DNA of 64,000 nucleotides from Anaerolineaceae bacterium (GCA_020634115.1 JACKCH010000010.1:1006779-1070778), one strand, 5' to 3'. Counted from the first letter of the stretch, positions 44,835 to 53,306 are shown. Notes: generated by a model from the sequence alone, not told the origin. Numbers and translations: made by a program.

Positions 44835-46040
44835 ATGGTAAAATTCCAAAGGCAATCAAGCATGGTCGTTCATTCGGAAGCTGACCCGAATCATGCCAGA
44901 CAATCGGTGAGGCAGCTTTACGCACTGCAAGTCCTCAGTTACAGCGGGAACGCCCTCTCCAAGCCCTATGTCAACCTGTACGTCGTCGCGTCGGGTATCA
45001 GCGCCAGCGTGCTGGGAGTCCTGCTGAGTATCGGGGCGCTGGTGGAGATGCTTCTGCCCCTGCTGCTGAACAGTCTGGCGGATCGCCACCGTCGTCACCG
45101 ACTGCTCTATGATGTCTTTCTCAGTGGGCTGGTGCTGGGGAATATCCTGCTGGCAAGTTTCAACCAGATACTGGCGCTGGGACTGGGGGTAATCTTGATT
45201 GAAGGCATGATGCGCCCCAGCATGACGCTTGGCTTGCAGTTGGTTATCACCCGCATGAGCCACGAAGGTCGCCCGATTGTGGGCCGGGTGCGCTCGTTTT
45301 CGTCGCTCGGCTTCGGGCTGGCGAGCTTGCTGGCAAATCGGTTATTCACCCTAGGCGGATACTTCGCGCTCTTTACCAGTGCTACAATAGCCTATGCCAG
45401 TTCAATCCTGCTTTCCGGTGCGCTCCCCGGCGCGACGACGCAAGCCCGCCCCAAATCTCCCCCCCGGCGGGTGCCGCGCACCCGCGCTTTCTATATCCTG
45501 CTGGTGAGCATGTTCTTTATCATGATGGCACAGCGTATCGGCTATGCTTTCTGGTTCCTGCATTTCCAGCAGAATCTGGGCGCGTCCACCGCAGAAATCG
45601 CCGTGATTGCGGCGCTGATGGCACTCCTCGAAATCCCCTTTTTTAATATGCTGGATCGTATCCTGGTGGCGTCGAATCTTTACCAGTGGTTCTGGATCAG
45701 CGGCGTGGGGATGGCGCTCTTGTGGGTAATCGTGGGTTTCCTGCCGGATAAAAGCTGGATTTACCCGCTGATGATTTTCCGCGCATTTATGTATGCGGTC
45801 TCGCACCTTACGACGTTTCTGGTTATCGCGCGGGTCAGCCAGGCGGAAAATGTCGCCACCAATCAGGCGCTGGCACAGGGGACTATTCCGAGCATCGCAA
45901 CGTTGCTCACTGCCTCGGCCAGCGGGTGGATCTATGAGTTTGTCGGCGCACAGACGCTTTTTACCATCATCAGCGTGATTGGCTTGCTGGGGATGGCGAT
46001 TAGTTATGTAGCGCTGCGGAACGTTCAACCACAAGACTAG
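44835..46040 (+). CDS. Major facilitator superfamily transporter
   Basis: A 401-residue membrane protein with twelve predicted helices in two six-helix halves. The loop between helices 2 and 3 has the MFS motif-A-like NSLADRHRRHRLL. The family resembles sugar/nucleoside or drug efflux carriers (LYALQVLSYSGNALSKPYVNLY); the substrate is not evident. Divergent from the dehydrogenase/sialidase operon with IclR-type palindromes between, and convergent with the ROK kinase gene. Uptake of free sialic acid or export of a by-product are both possible. Confidence 0.88.
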   Translation: MVKFQRQSSMVVHSEADPNHARQSVRQLYALQVLSYSGNALSKPYVNLYVVASGISASVLGVLLSIGALVEMLLPLLLNSLADRHRRHRLLYDVFLSGLVLGNILLASFNQILALGLGVILIEGMMRPSMTLGLQLVITRMSHEGRPIVGRVRSFSSLGFGLASLLANRLFTLGGYFALFTSATIAYASSILLSGALPGATTQARPKSPPRRVPRTRAFYILLVSMFFIMMAQRIGYAFWFLHFQQNLGASTAEIAVIAALMALLEIPFFNMLDRILVASNLYQWFWISGVGMALLWVIVGFLPDKSWIYPLMIFRAFMYAVSHLTTFLVIARVSQAENVATNQALAQGTIPSIATLLTASASGWIYEFVGAQTLFTIISVIGLLGMAISYVALRNVQPQD

Positions 46041-46048
46041 CAGTCTTG
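46032..46048. terminator. Hairpin between convergent genes
   Basis: CAAGACT and AGTCTTG flank AGC at the junction of the MFS and ROK kinase stops. The arms are perfect but no U-tract follows on either strand. A weak bidirectional terminator is possible. Confidence 0.35.
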
Positions 46049-46960
46049 CTAGCCGGGAAGTTCCTCAAACACGCGCAGACCGGCGCCAATCTGCCCGGCA
46101 TCTGTGCCTAGCTGCATCGGGAGGGCGCGAATCGAACGCCAGTTGGTGAGCAGCTTTTCCTGCAAGCCAGCGTTGATGGCTTCCAGGTATTCCGGTTGCA
46201 GTCCCACGCTCCCCCCGATCAGGATGACATCCGGCTGGATGAAATGCGCTAATCCCGCCAGCGCGTATCCTAATGCCCGACCCGTGTTATGAATGAACTG
46301 CTGTGACGGGGTGTGTCCGGTTCGGGCCTGCTTGAACAGGTCTTCGGCGGTCTGGCCGGGTTGGAGTAGTCCATGCTTGATAGCGCGTTTACCTAGCGGT
46401 ACACCTCCGGCGACGTCTTCCAGATAAACGCCGGTTCCATAATCTACAAGCTGTCCCAGGTGTCCTGCCAGGCCGTTGGCGCCGTTCACGACCCGGCCAT
46501 CCAGGATGAGCGCACCGCCGACGAATGTTCCCACCGCCGCACAGATGATGTTCTGATAGCCGCGCCCCGCGCCACACCGGAGTTCCGCAAACGCCGCTGC
46601 CTTCACATCGTTATCAATATAAACGGGGCATGATAACCGTTCAGACAGCATGGTGGCTATGGGCTGGTTCACGAAGTCCGGGTGGTCGGTGTTGATACCT
46701 AGCATGACTCCGGTTTCCGGGTTGAACTGCCCGCCACTACCGACCCCGATTCCAGCGATGCCAGGGGTATCCAACAGTGGGTGTACACAGTCTGCTATTG
46801 CCTCGACCAGTCCAGCAGGTGGCGGGAACTGTCCGTCGCGCAGGGGCGTAGCGATCCGGTTGCGGGCGGTAATGATGCCTTCCAGGGTGACGATAGCGGA
46901 GCGAATGTTCGTGCCGCCCAGGTCAACGCCAATGGCGACTCTAGCGGGATTTGCGGACAT
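46049..46960 (-). CDS. nanK: ROK-family sugar kinase, probable N-acetylmannosamine kinase
   Basis: A 303-residue sugar kinase with the phosphate-binding signature AIGVDLGGTNIRSAIVTL and ROK-type GANGLAGHLGQL. The family's zinc-binding CxCGxxGCxE segment is missing: after GHLG the sequence reads QLVDYGTGVYLEDVAGG. The true start is ATG 46960, overlapping nanE by 20 bases; the longer frame is an out-of-frame read through nanE. Overlap with NanE supports ManNAc phosphorylation to ManNAc-6-P. Glucokinase or N-acetylglucosamine kinase activity is the alternative. Confidence 0.86.
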   Translation of the reverse strand: MSANPARVAIGVDLGGTNIRSAIVTLEGIITARNRIATPLRDGQFPPPAGLVEAIADCVHPLLDTPGIAGIGVGSGGQFNPETGVMLGINTDHPDFVNQPIATMLSERLSCPVYIDNDVKAAAFAELRCGAGRGYQNIICAAVGTFVGGALILDGRVVNGANGLAGHLGQLVDYGTGVYLEDVAGGVPLGKRAIKHGLLQPGQTAEDLFKQARTGHTPSQQFIHNTGRALGYALAGLAHFIQPDVILIGGSVGLQPEYLEAINAGLQEKLLTNWRSIRALPMQLGTDAGQIGAGLRVFEELPG

Positions 46961-47600
46961 AGTATTCTGTGATCTTCCAGGGGCGGGTGATGGCTGAACC
47001 GATGACAACGGCGTGCGCCCCGGCATCCAGCGCCCGCTTGATATCATCAGGTGTCCAGAAATTTCCCTCCGCGATGATTGGTATAGCGCATCGCTGCCTG
47101 ATCTCCCGAATGAGTTGAATATCCGGCACATAGTCGGGCAAGTCCCAGACGGAAAGGGTGGTGGCGATGGCATCCACGCCGAGTTCAGCCGCTCGCTCAA
47201 TATCGGCCAGCCCCCGGATGTCCGCCAGCGCCAGCGCACCACGCTCATGAATGGCGGTTACGATGGATTCCAGTGTGGAGGGGCGGGGGCGGTCAGTTGC
47301 GTCAAAGGCGATGATCTCCGCCCCGGCTGCGACCAGGGGCGGCACATCAGTCGTGTTGCCGGTAATCAGGACGGGCGCATCGGGAGGAAGATATTTCTGG
47401 ATGGCGATAATCGGCAGTTGTGTCCGGGCGCGTACCGCCGCGACATGCTCCGCGCTGTTGAGCCGCAGCCCACTCGCGCCGCCCATTTCCGCAGCCAGCG
47501 CGAACGCCACAATCATCTCGACCTGATTGGTGGGGGTATCCGGGTCGGCCTGACAGGAGACGATAATCCCGCCGGTTGGCAGTAATTCATTGATGTGCAT
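46941..47600 (-). CDS. nanE: N-acylglucosamine-6-phosphate 2-epimerase
   Basis: A 219-residue TIM-barrel protein of the NanE family, which converts N-acetylmannosamine-6-phosphate to N-acetylglucosamine-6-phosphate. Recognisable segments are GGIIVSCQADPDTP near the N-terminus, GASGLRLNS, IIAIQKY, GAEIIAFDATDRPRP, IATTLS, PIIAEGNFWTPDDIKRALDAGAHAVVIGSAITRP. Length is typical. It follows the UroD-like gene by 70 bases and overlaps the kinase gene. Its presence is the best single indicator that the island handles sialic acid. Confidence 0.93.
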   Translation of the reverse strand: MHINELLPTGGIIVSCQADPDTPTNQVEMIVAFALAAEMGGASGLRLNSAEHVAAVRARTQLPIIAIQKYLPPDAPVLITGNTTDVPPLVAAGAEIIAFDATDRPRPSTLESIVTAIHERGALALADIRGLADIERAAELGVDAIATTLSVWDLPDYVPDIQLIREIRQRCAIPIIAEGNFWTPDDIKRALDAGAHAVVIGSAITRPWKITEYYVRKSR

Positions 47601-47670
47601 TATTCCGGCTCACTTTCGCTATAGACAGGGAAATCGCCGCCATGAATTGATGTATCCTGGCGATACGCCG

Positions 47671-48777
47671 CTAATCATAAGTTCCGTAATATCGGATGCG
47701 CTCCATCATCCACCGGTAACGTTCCCAGGTGACAGTCGGCGGTACAGAATGATCGGAATGGTAAATATAGCCACCGCCTGCGCGAGCAACCGTGATTTTA
47801 TCGCGTATCTCGGCTTCCAGAATAGCTAGGTCGCCATGCATCAGCGTCGCATTGATATTCCCCATGAAGGACAAATCGCGCCCGTATTCCTGCTTGAGCT
47901 GCCGGACATCCATGCCCGCTTTGGCTTCCATAGGCTGTAACACCTGCAGACCCGCACCTACCATATCGGGTAAGAGCCGGCGAATATCACCATCGCTGTG
48001 CATAAAAAAGTGAATACCTGCGCCGTGAAGATATTCAGCAAGCCGCCGGTCACAAGGTGTGACCAGTTCGCGGTGGGTACGCGGTGAGAACATCGGCCCG
48101 GTGTTGATGCCGCGATCATCTACCAGGAACAGCCCATCCGGTACAATTCCATATGCCTGCGCCTTTTGCAGCGTGCCAATCACCAGATCAATATGGGTCT
48201 CAAACATCTCACGCATCCAGTTCGGATTGAGTGCAAGATTCATGAGTGTGTCCTCAAAGCCATGTTTGCGCCAGGTCGCTTCTATCGGCCCATAGACATG
48301 CAGCAAAATGTATTTGCCCCGCGCACGCATCGCAGCAAATTGAACCTGTAATTCTTCCCAGGTTGGGAAGGTATGGAAGGGCGTAAAATAGGATTCGAGG
48401 CCGATGCGGGCGGTATCACCAAAGTTCACATCCAGGCGCTCGCGAAGCTGCTGCCAGTCCTGCTCGGTCTGCACATTATGTTGCAGATAGCCCAATGCGC
48501 CACTGCGACCTTTCCACTGCTTGGCGACAAAGCCGTGCTTATCTTCGCGGATCGTGTATTCTGGATGATCTTCCAGCAGACGTTCAGGCAGGCGCAACGA
48601 GGCATCCATGTAGAGGTTTTCAAAATCCATATCGAAATAGGTGGTCGGGGAAGTTCCGGGAGTCAGCCCTTGTTGCTCCCAATGAATGAGCGTATCTTCC
48701 CAATAGGCGTCCCACAAGCCGATACGGTCTGCCTCGGTATGAGCCAGCAAAGTGCGAATGCGGTCACGACCCTGCAT
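47671..48777 (-). CDS. Uroporphyrinogen decarboxylase-like protein
   Basis: A 368-residue TIM-barrel protein of the UroD/MtaA/CmuA superfamily. It contains LLHVYGPIEATWRKHGFEDTLMNLALNP, GLFLVDDRGINTGPMFSPRTHREL, FFMHSDGDIRRLLPDMVGAGLQVLQPMEAKAGMD and YIYHSDHSVPPTVTWERYR. True heme-pathway UroD is unlikely: no other heme gene is near and the N-terminal basic motif is absent. Many superfamily members act as corrinoid-dependent methyltransferases or have unknown roles in carbohydrate clusters. First gene of the nanE-nanK operon, with a perfect IclR-type palindrome 59 bases upstream. Its reaction is unknown. Confidence 0.83.
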   Translation of the reverse strand: MQGRDRIRTLLAHTEADRIGLWDAYWEDTLIHWEQQGLTPGTSPTTYFDMDFENLYMDASLRLPERLLEDHPEYTIREDKHGFVAKQWKGRSGALGYLQHNVQTEQDWQQLRERLDVNFGDTARIGLESYFTPFHTFPTWEELQVQFAAMRARGKYILLHVYGPIEATWRKHGFEDTLMNLALNPNWMREMFETHIDLVIGTLQKAQAYGIVPDGLFLVDDRGINTGPMFSPRTHRELVTPCDRRLAEYLHGAGIHFFMHSDGDIRRLLPDMVGAGLQVLQPMEAKAGMDVRQLKQEYGRDLSFMGNINATLMHGDLAILEAEIRDKITVARAGGGYIYHSDHSVPPTVTWERYRWMMERIRYYGTYD

Positions 48778-48835
48778 GATGTTCTCTTTCTTTTTCTATG
48801 ATTGTAGGGACGTTTCGACTGTCCTGCAATCAGCG

Positions 48836-48852
48836 ATTCCACATAGTGGAAT
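48836..48852. promoter_or_regulatory. Candidate IclR operator, copy 3
   Basis: ATTCCACATAGTGGAAT is a perfect 17-base palindrome with ATA centre, upstream of the UroD-nanE-nanK operon. Same arms as the site at 44686. Confidence 0.62.
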
Positions 48853-48984
48853 TTGAGCCTCAGTGGTCTTGATCGCCTGGAGCTATCATTTGACTCAGGC
48901 GGTGCCACGCCGTCTTCCAGCAGCGCGAGTAGGGCAGAGGCAAGACAAGACGACAGGCGCAGTTGTGCATCTTATACAGACTGT

Positions 48985-49013
48985 TTGACAACCGGTATGA
49001 AGATCGCTAAACT
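48985..49013 (+). promoter_or_regulatory. lacI promoter
   Basis: Consensus TTGACA at 48985-48990 and TAAACT at 49008-49013 with 17-base spacing. The LacI-type operator begins two bases after the -10 element, so binding would block transcription start. Confidence 0.6.
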
Positions 49014-49015
49014 GA

Positions 49016-49035
49016 AAATGAGAACGGTTTCATTT
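49016..49035. promoter_or_regulatory. LacI-family operator, copy 1 (autoregulation)
   Basis: AAATGAGAACGGTTTCATTT, a near-perfect palindrome differing in three bases from the perfect one at 50118. It lies between the lacI promoter and the lacI start. Confidence 0.65.
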
Positions 49036-49050
49036 TATTGGTGATGCAAT

Positions 49051-50058
49051 ATGCGCGACCCGACCATTATTGACGTGGCGAAATTGGCCGGTGTTTCCAA
49101 GGCCACTGCTGCACGGGTTCTGAATGGTCAGGAAGACATTGTGCGAGAAACCACTCGCCAACGGGTGCTGGTCGCCGCTGAACAACTGGGGTATGTGCGG
49201 AACGCCATCGCTGGAAGTCTGAGGACGAACCAGACGTATGTGGTGGCGCTTTCGATACCGGATATTACCAACCCGTTCTGGCCGGAGGTCGCACGCGGTG
49301 TCCAGGACACGATGGAAACCGGGGGCTATACCACCGTTATCGTCAATAGTGACTGGAAGCGAGATCGTGAGTCCCGTTTTCTAACTCTGGTGCGGCGTAG
49401 TCGCTTTGATGGCCTGATTATCAACGTGGTCGAAACGTCGGCGGATGACCTTACAAACCTGCGGATTCCGGTTGTGATCCTGGGACGGGATGAAAACTAC
49501 CCGGCACATGACAGTGTCGGCAGCAATACCGCCGGAGGGTCGGATGCAGCGCTGCAATACCTGTTTGAACTGGGACACCGACGGATTGGTCTGATTTCGG
49601 GCATGAGCCACCGCTATTCGACCCGGGTGGAGCGGTATAAAGCGTTTTTGAGCCAGTATCAACTTCCGTTTGACCCGGCGCTGATGATGGAGAGCGATTT
49701 TACCGATGAGGCTGGATACCACGCGATGCAGAGATTACTGGATCAGCCGCATCCTCCAACAGCGGTGTTGGCAGCCAATGATACCATCGCTATCGGCGCG
49801 TTAAAGGCGGCCCAGGCTATGTCGTGGCGCGTGCCACAGGATATTTCGATTATTGGGATGGATGACATTTATGCTGCAGCGACGACCTCCCCAGGGTTGA
49901 CGACAGTCGCCAAACCCAAGTATGACATTGGGATGGTGGCGGCGCAGATTTTGATGGAGCGGATGTCCGGGGAAGCACAGGACGAGCCGCAGCGTGTGAA
50001 ATTACCATGTGAGCTGATTGTGCGCGGTTCAACCGCGCCACCAGGACAACGAGACTGA
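49051..50058 (+). CDS. LacI-family transcriptional repressor
   Basis: A 335-residue regulator. The N-terminal helix-turn-helix and hinge are DVAKLAGVSKATAARVLNG and RQRVLVAAEQLGYVRNAIAGSLRTNQ. A periplasmic-binding-protein-like effector domain follows with ALSIPDITNPFWPEVARGV, GHRRIGLISG and IGMDDIYAAATTSPGLTTV. Family members respond to sugars. The same palindrome sits before this gene and before the downstream ADP-ribosylglycohydrolase/ABC operon, so autoregulation and operon control are likely. Effector unknown; a sugar or nucleoside released by the downstream hydrolases is a reasonable guess. Confidence 0.94.
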   Translation: MRDPTIIDVAKLAGVSKATAARVLNGQEDIVRETTRQRVLVAAEQLGYVRNAIAGSLRTNQTYVVALSIPDITNPFWPEVARGVQDTMETGGYTTVIVNSDWKRDRESRFLTLVRRSRFDGLIINVVETSADDLTNLRIPVVILGRDENYPAHDSVGSNTAGGSDAALQYLFELGHRRIGLISGMSHRYSTRVERYKAFLSQYQLPFDPALMMESDFTDEAGYHAMQRLLDQPHPPTAVLAANDTIAIGALKAAQAMSWRVPQDISIIGMDDIYAAATTSPGLTTVAKPKYDIGMVAAQILMERMSGEAQDEPQRVKLPCELIVRGSTAPPGQRD

Positions 50059-50117
50059 ATTTGGACTTTTTTGAGACATATCATCGGGCAGTGTTTTCAG
50101 GCATTTCTTTTTGGTAG

Positions 50118-50137
50118 AAATGAGAACGTTCTCATTT
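50118..50137. promoter_or_regulatory. LacI-family operator, copy 2
   Basis: AAATGAGAACGTTCTCATTT is a perfect 20-base palindrome 41 bases before the first ADP-ribosylglycohydrolase gene. It matches copy 1 at 17 of 20 positions. Confidence 0.72.
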
Positions 50138-50178
50138 TGAATATACCCATTCTTAATCAGATACAGGCAGGTTTTTGA

Positions 50179-51147
50179 ATGACCGATTTGACATACCAGG
50201 ATAGAGCGATTGGCTGTTTGGTTGGTCTGGCAGTTGGCGATGCCTTCGGTGACATTGGCCGCAGTGACGCACATCGCCAGCGGTATGGCATCATCACCAC
50301 CCTCCATGAGGACGCCCGCAGCACCGACGACACCGAATTTGCGATGCTCACCGCGCAAACCCTGATTGACTGTGACGGCGATTTGACCACTGAACACCTG
50401 ATTCAGTCGTGGCACACCTACATCATCAATGAGGGAGGCGTGGCGGAACGGGGCGGCAAACCGCTGTACGGCGCGGTGGCTAATCTGGAGCGAGGCATCC
50501 TGCCGCCGCTTTCTGGTAAGGACAACGTCCAGAACAACGACGATGGGGCGGCGATGCGGATTGCGCCGATTGGCATCCTGTGTGCGGGCGACCCGGCACG
50601 GGCGGCGCGGCTCGCGCAGATTGAATCCGAGATCAGCCATGCTGCTGACGGCATCTGGGCGGCGCAGGCGGTGGCCGCCAGTATCGCGGTGGCGATGAGC
50701 GGTGCGCCGGTGGCGGCCATGATTGAGGCCGGGTTGGCGGTTATCCCGGAAGATAGTTGGCTCTACCGGGCGATGATGCGGGCCTTCGCAATCTGCGACC
50801 AAGCGGACAGTATCGAGGACGCCTGGGAAGGACTGCACGCCGCTTTATGGACTCCGGTGCATTCAACGGCGGCGGAGGCCATCCCCCAGGCCTACAGTAT
50901 CTTCAAAATGACCGGGGGGGACTTCCGGCGGGGCATGTTCTGGGCCGGCAACTTCGGGCGTGATGCCGATACGATCAGCGCAGTAGTGGGGGCGCTTTCC
51001 GGCGCGTTGCACGGCCAGGCTGCCATTCCGCCTGACTGGGTGGAAAAAGTGCGGCGTCCGGCAGGCGTGTGTCTGCGCTTCGCGGCGCGGATGGATATTG
51101 TCGAGACGGCGAAACAACTAACCACCCTGGTATCACCGGGTCACTGA
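50179..51147 (+). CDS. ADP-ribosylglycohydrolase-family protein 1
   Basis: A 322-residue protein of the DraG/ARH family. The N-terminal IGCLVGLAVGDAFGD, the first metal motif ARSTDDTEFAM and the C-terminal metal motif NFGRDADTISAVVGALSGALHG supply the Asp/Thr ligands for two magnesium ions, so an active enzyme is expected. Classical members remove ADP-ribose from arginine or serine, but many relatives in sugar-uptake clusters have no proven substrate. It opens an operon with a second family member and a sugar ABC importer, under a LacI-type operator, which argues for a riboside or nucleoside-derived substrate (inference). Confidence 0.9.
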   Translation: MTDLTYQDRAIGCLVGLAVGDAFGDIGRSDAHRQRYGIITTLHEDARSTDDTEFAMLTAQTLIDCDGDLTTEHLIQSWHTYIINEGGVAERGGKPLYGAVANLERGILPPLSGKDNVQNNDDGAAMRIAPIGILCAGDPARAARLAQIESEISHAADGIWAAQAVAASIAVAMSGAPVAAMIEAGLAVIPEDSWLYRAMMRAFAICDQADSIEDAWEGLHAALWTPVHSTAAEAIPQAYSIFKMTGGDFRRGMFWAGNFGRDADTISAVVGALSGALHGQAAIPPDWVEKVRRPAGVCLRFAARMDIVETAKQLTTLVSPGH

Positions 51148-51160
51148 GTAGGATTTGACG

Positions 51161-52309
51161 ATGCAGAACACTGACAACAGCCTGTTGTTCATGAAAACCC
51201 TGGGGTGCCTTTATGGTGGCGCGGTGGGTGATGCGCTGGGCGCACCTGCCGAATGGCGTTTGCCCGATGAAATCCGAAGTCGGTACGGCTATATCACCGA
51301 TTTTGTCGAAAACTGGGACGGGCCGTCTGACATCGGAAAAGGGGATGGGCGCTATACCGACGACACGCACATGACCCAACTACTCAGCCGAGCCTACATC
51401 GAACATGGTGACCACCTGGATGCTTATGCCTTTGCCCGGCGGATTGTCCCCATGATCGCGGAAGAAACCCGTTGGGTGCCGGAATATGGCCGGGAAATGC
51501 TCCTTATTGAGCGTCTTTTCTACCCGGAAAAATGGTTGTATATGCGCTTGAGTCTGGCAAATGCCGAACCACGACAGGGGGGAATTGGCAACATGGTGAA
51601 CTGTGGCGCGGCGATGTATGCCGCTCCGGTGGGGGTCATCAATGCCGCTGACCCAATTCAGGCGTATCACGAGGCGATCAGCATATTCAGCGCCCACCAG
51701 CAAAGCTATGGCCTGGAAGCCGCTGGTGTGATGGCGGCCTGTGTTGCGGAGGCGTTTAACCCTGGCGCGAGTGTGGATTCGATTGTCGAGGTTGCGCTCA
51801 CACTGGCTAAGGACGGTACACGGCGGGCAATTGCGGCTGTTGTTGATTGCGCACGCCAATATGATGACTGGAAATCGGCTCTGGCACCATTACGTGAGGC
51901 TGTGCGGCCATTTGATGGTGCCGCCGAAACGAAAACCATGCGGGGCAACGGCACGAATAACTGGCAGCCCAGCCGCGAACACAGCATTGAGGAACTGCCA
52001 ATCGCTCTGGGACTCCTGGTTGTGACTGGCGGTGATTTTGAACAGAGCGTCCTCGGTGGCGCGAACTATGGTCGGGATAACGACTCGATTGCTGGTATGA
52101 CAGGTGCAATCAGCGGGGCCATGCACGGTGTCCAGACTATTCGCACTGCCTGGATTGACCGCATCAACCAGGCCAATCGGGTGAACTTAACGCCATTGGC
52201 TCATGATCTTGCCGCACTGGCGCAGACTTTGCAGCAGCGCCAGATGATGGCGGCACAGGCACGGGATAAAGTGCTGGCGATATTGCTGCAAGCGCAACAA
52301 CGGGCGTGA
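51161..52309 (+). CDS. ADP-ribosylglycohydrolase-family protein 2
   Basis: About 382 residues. Metal motifs are GRYTDDTHMTQLL near the N-terminus and NYGRDNDSIAGMTGAISGAMHG near the C-terminus, so the ligand set is conserved. The GGAVGDALGAPAEW start is typical of the family. It is clearly divergent from the preceding paralogue, with a longer insert between the metal motifs (GYGREMLLIER region, NCGAAMYAAPVG). ATG 51161 has AGGA seven bases upstream; the TTG at 51155 would leave no spacing. It lies 13 bases after protein 1 and is followed by ABC permeases. Confidence 0.9.
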   Translation: MQNTDNSLLFMKTLGCLYGGAVGDALGAPAEWRLPDEIRSRYGYITDFVENWDGPSDIGKGDGRYTDDTHMTQLLSRAYIEHGDHLDAYAFARRIVPMIAEETRWVPEYGREMLLIERLFYPEKWLYMRLSLANAEPRQGGIGNMVNCGAAMYAAPVGVINAADPIQAYHEAISIFSAHQQSYGLEAAGVMAACVAEAFNPGASVDSIVEVALTLAKDGTRRAIAAVVDCARQYDDWKSALAPLREAVRPFDGAAETKTMRGNGTNNWQPSREHSIEELPIALGLLVVTGGDFEQSVLGGANYGRDNDSIAGMTGAISGAMHGVQTIRTAWIDRINQANRVNLTPLAHDLAALAQTLQQRQMMAAQARDKVLAILLQAQQRA

Positions 52310-52348
52310 CCCAACACAGTTGCTATCCGGGGAGTGAGGGAAAGCGTG

Positions 52349-53296
52349 ATGAGCGCGATTAATCTACCGAAAATCGGAGTCTGGCGCGATCTTTCCGAAA
52401 GTCGGCGGCGGGAAGCCCTGGCGGGATACCTGTTTATTTCACCCTGGTTAATCGGATTTATCGTCTTTTTCCTGGGGCCGATTATCGCCTCGCTGATCCT
52501 GAGTTTCACGCGCTGGAATATCGTGGGCGACCCGATTTGGGTGGGGCTGGATAATTACCAGACGATCTTTGGCGAAGATTTGCGCTTCAAAAAGGCCGTT
52601 GAAGTCACCATTACCTATTCCATCTTCTATCTGCCGCTGGAAGTGATCTGTGGTATCGGCCTGGCCGTGCTGATGAACCTGAAGCTGCGCGGCATCGGCC
52701 TGTTTCGGACGTTGTTTTATATGCCGTCAGTGGTACCGCAGGTGGCAGCGGCGTTGGTGTGGGTGTGGATGCTCAACCAGCGGTACGGGGTTCTCAACAC
52801 GCTGCTCAAACAGGTCGGCGTCACCGGCCCGAACTGGCTCGGCAGCCCGTACTATGTCCTGCCCAGCCTGATTATGATTGCCTTATGGGGCGTGGGCGGG
52901 AGCGCCATCATCTACCTGGCGGGGTTGCAGAATATCCCGGAAGTGCTGTATGAAGCCGCCACTGTAGACGGGGCGAATGTCGTGCAGAAGTTCTTCAAAA
53001 TCACGCTGCCCCTGCTTTCCCCGACGATTTTCTTCCAACTGGTACTCGGTCTGATCGGTGTGTTCCAGACGTTTACACCCGCCTTCATTGCCGCCGGGGA
53101 AAACGGCGGGCCGCTGCAATCCGGCCTGTTCTACATGCTGTATATCTACAACCGGGGCTTTGTGTCACTGCGGATGGGCTATGCGTCGGCGCTGGCCTGG
53201 ATTATGACGGTTTTTATCCTGGTCGTGACGGTGCTGGTGCTGCGTAGTTCGCGCTATTGGGTGTACTACGAAACTGACCGCAGCCGGAATCAGTGA
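52349..53296 (+). CDS. Sugar ABC transporter permease (MalF type)
   Basis: A 315-residue permease with six helices. Family traits include the N-terminal AGYLFISPWLIGFIVFFLGPIIASLILSF helix, LFYMPSVVPQVAAALVWVWMLN, and the cytoplasmic EAA coupling loop LYEAATVDGANVVQKFFKITLPLLSP. Start at ATG 52349 follows GAGGGA. It works with the next two genes in a carbohydrate-uptake-1-type importer. No ATPase gene is present in the operon. Confidence 0.93.
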   Translation: MSAINLPKIGVWRDLSESRRREALAGYLFISPWLIGFIVFFLGPIIASLILSFTRWNIVGDPIWVGLDNYQTIFGEDLRFKKAVEVTITYSIFYLPLEVICGIGLAVLMNLKLRGIGLFRTLFYMPSVVPQVAAALVWVWMLNQRYGVLNTLLKQVGVTGPNWLGSPYYVLPSLIMIALWGVGGSAIIYLAGLQNIPEVLYEAATVDGANVVQKFFKITLPLLSPTIFFQLVLGLIGVFQTFTPAFIAAGENGGPLQSGLFYMLYIYNRGFVSLRMGYASALAWIMTVFILVVTVLVLRSSRYWVYYETDRSRNQ

Positions 53297-53306
53297 AAGC
53301 GAGTAG

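Noticed and set aside
46961..47248. N-terminal extension of the ROK kinase frame
   Set aside because: It reads through nanE in another frame. ATG 46960 directly before AIGVDLGG-type sequence is the natural start.
47671..48777. Heme-pathway hemE
   Set aside because: The TIM-barrel superfamily matches, but heme-pathway context and the typical N-terminal basic substrate motif are absent.
48853..49044. Small plus-strand frame of 63 codons upstream of lacI
   Set aside because: No ribosome-binding site, low-complexity translation, and it overlaps the promoter and operator of lacI.
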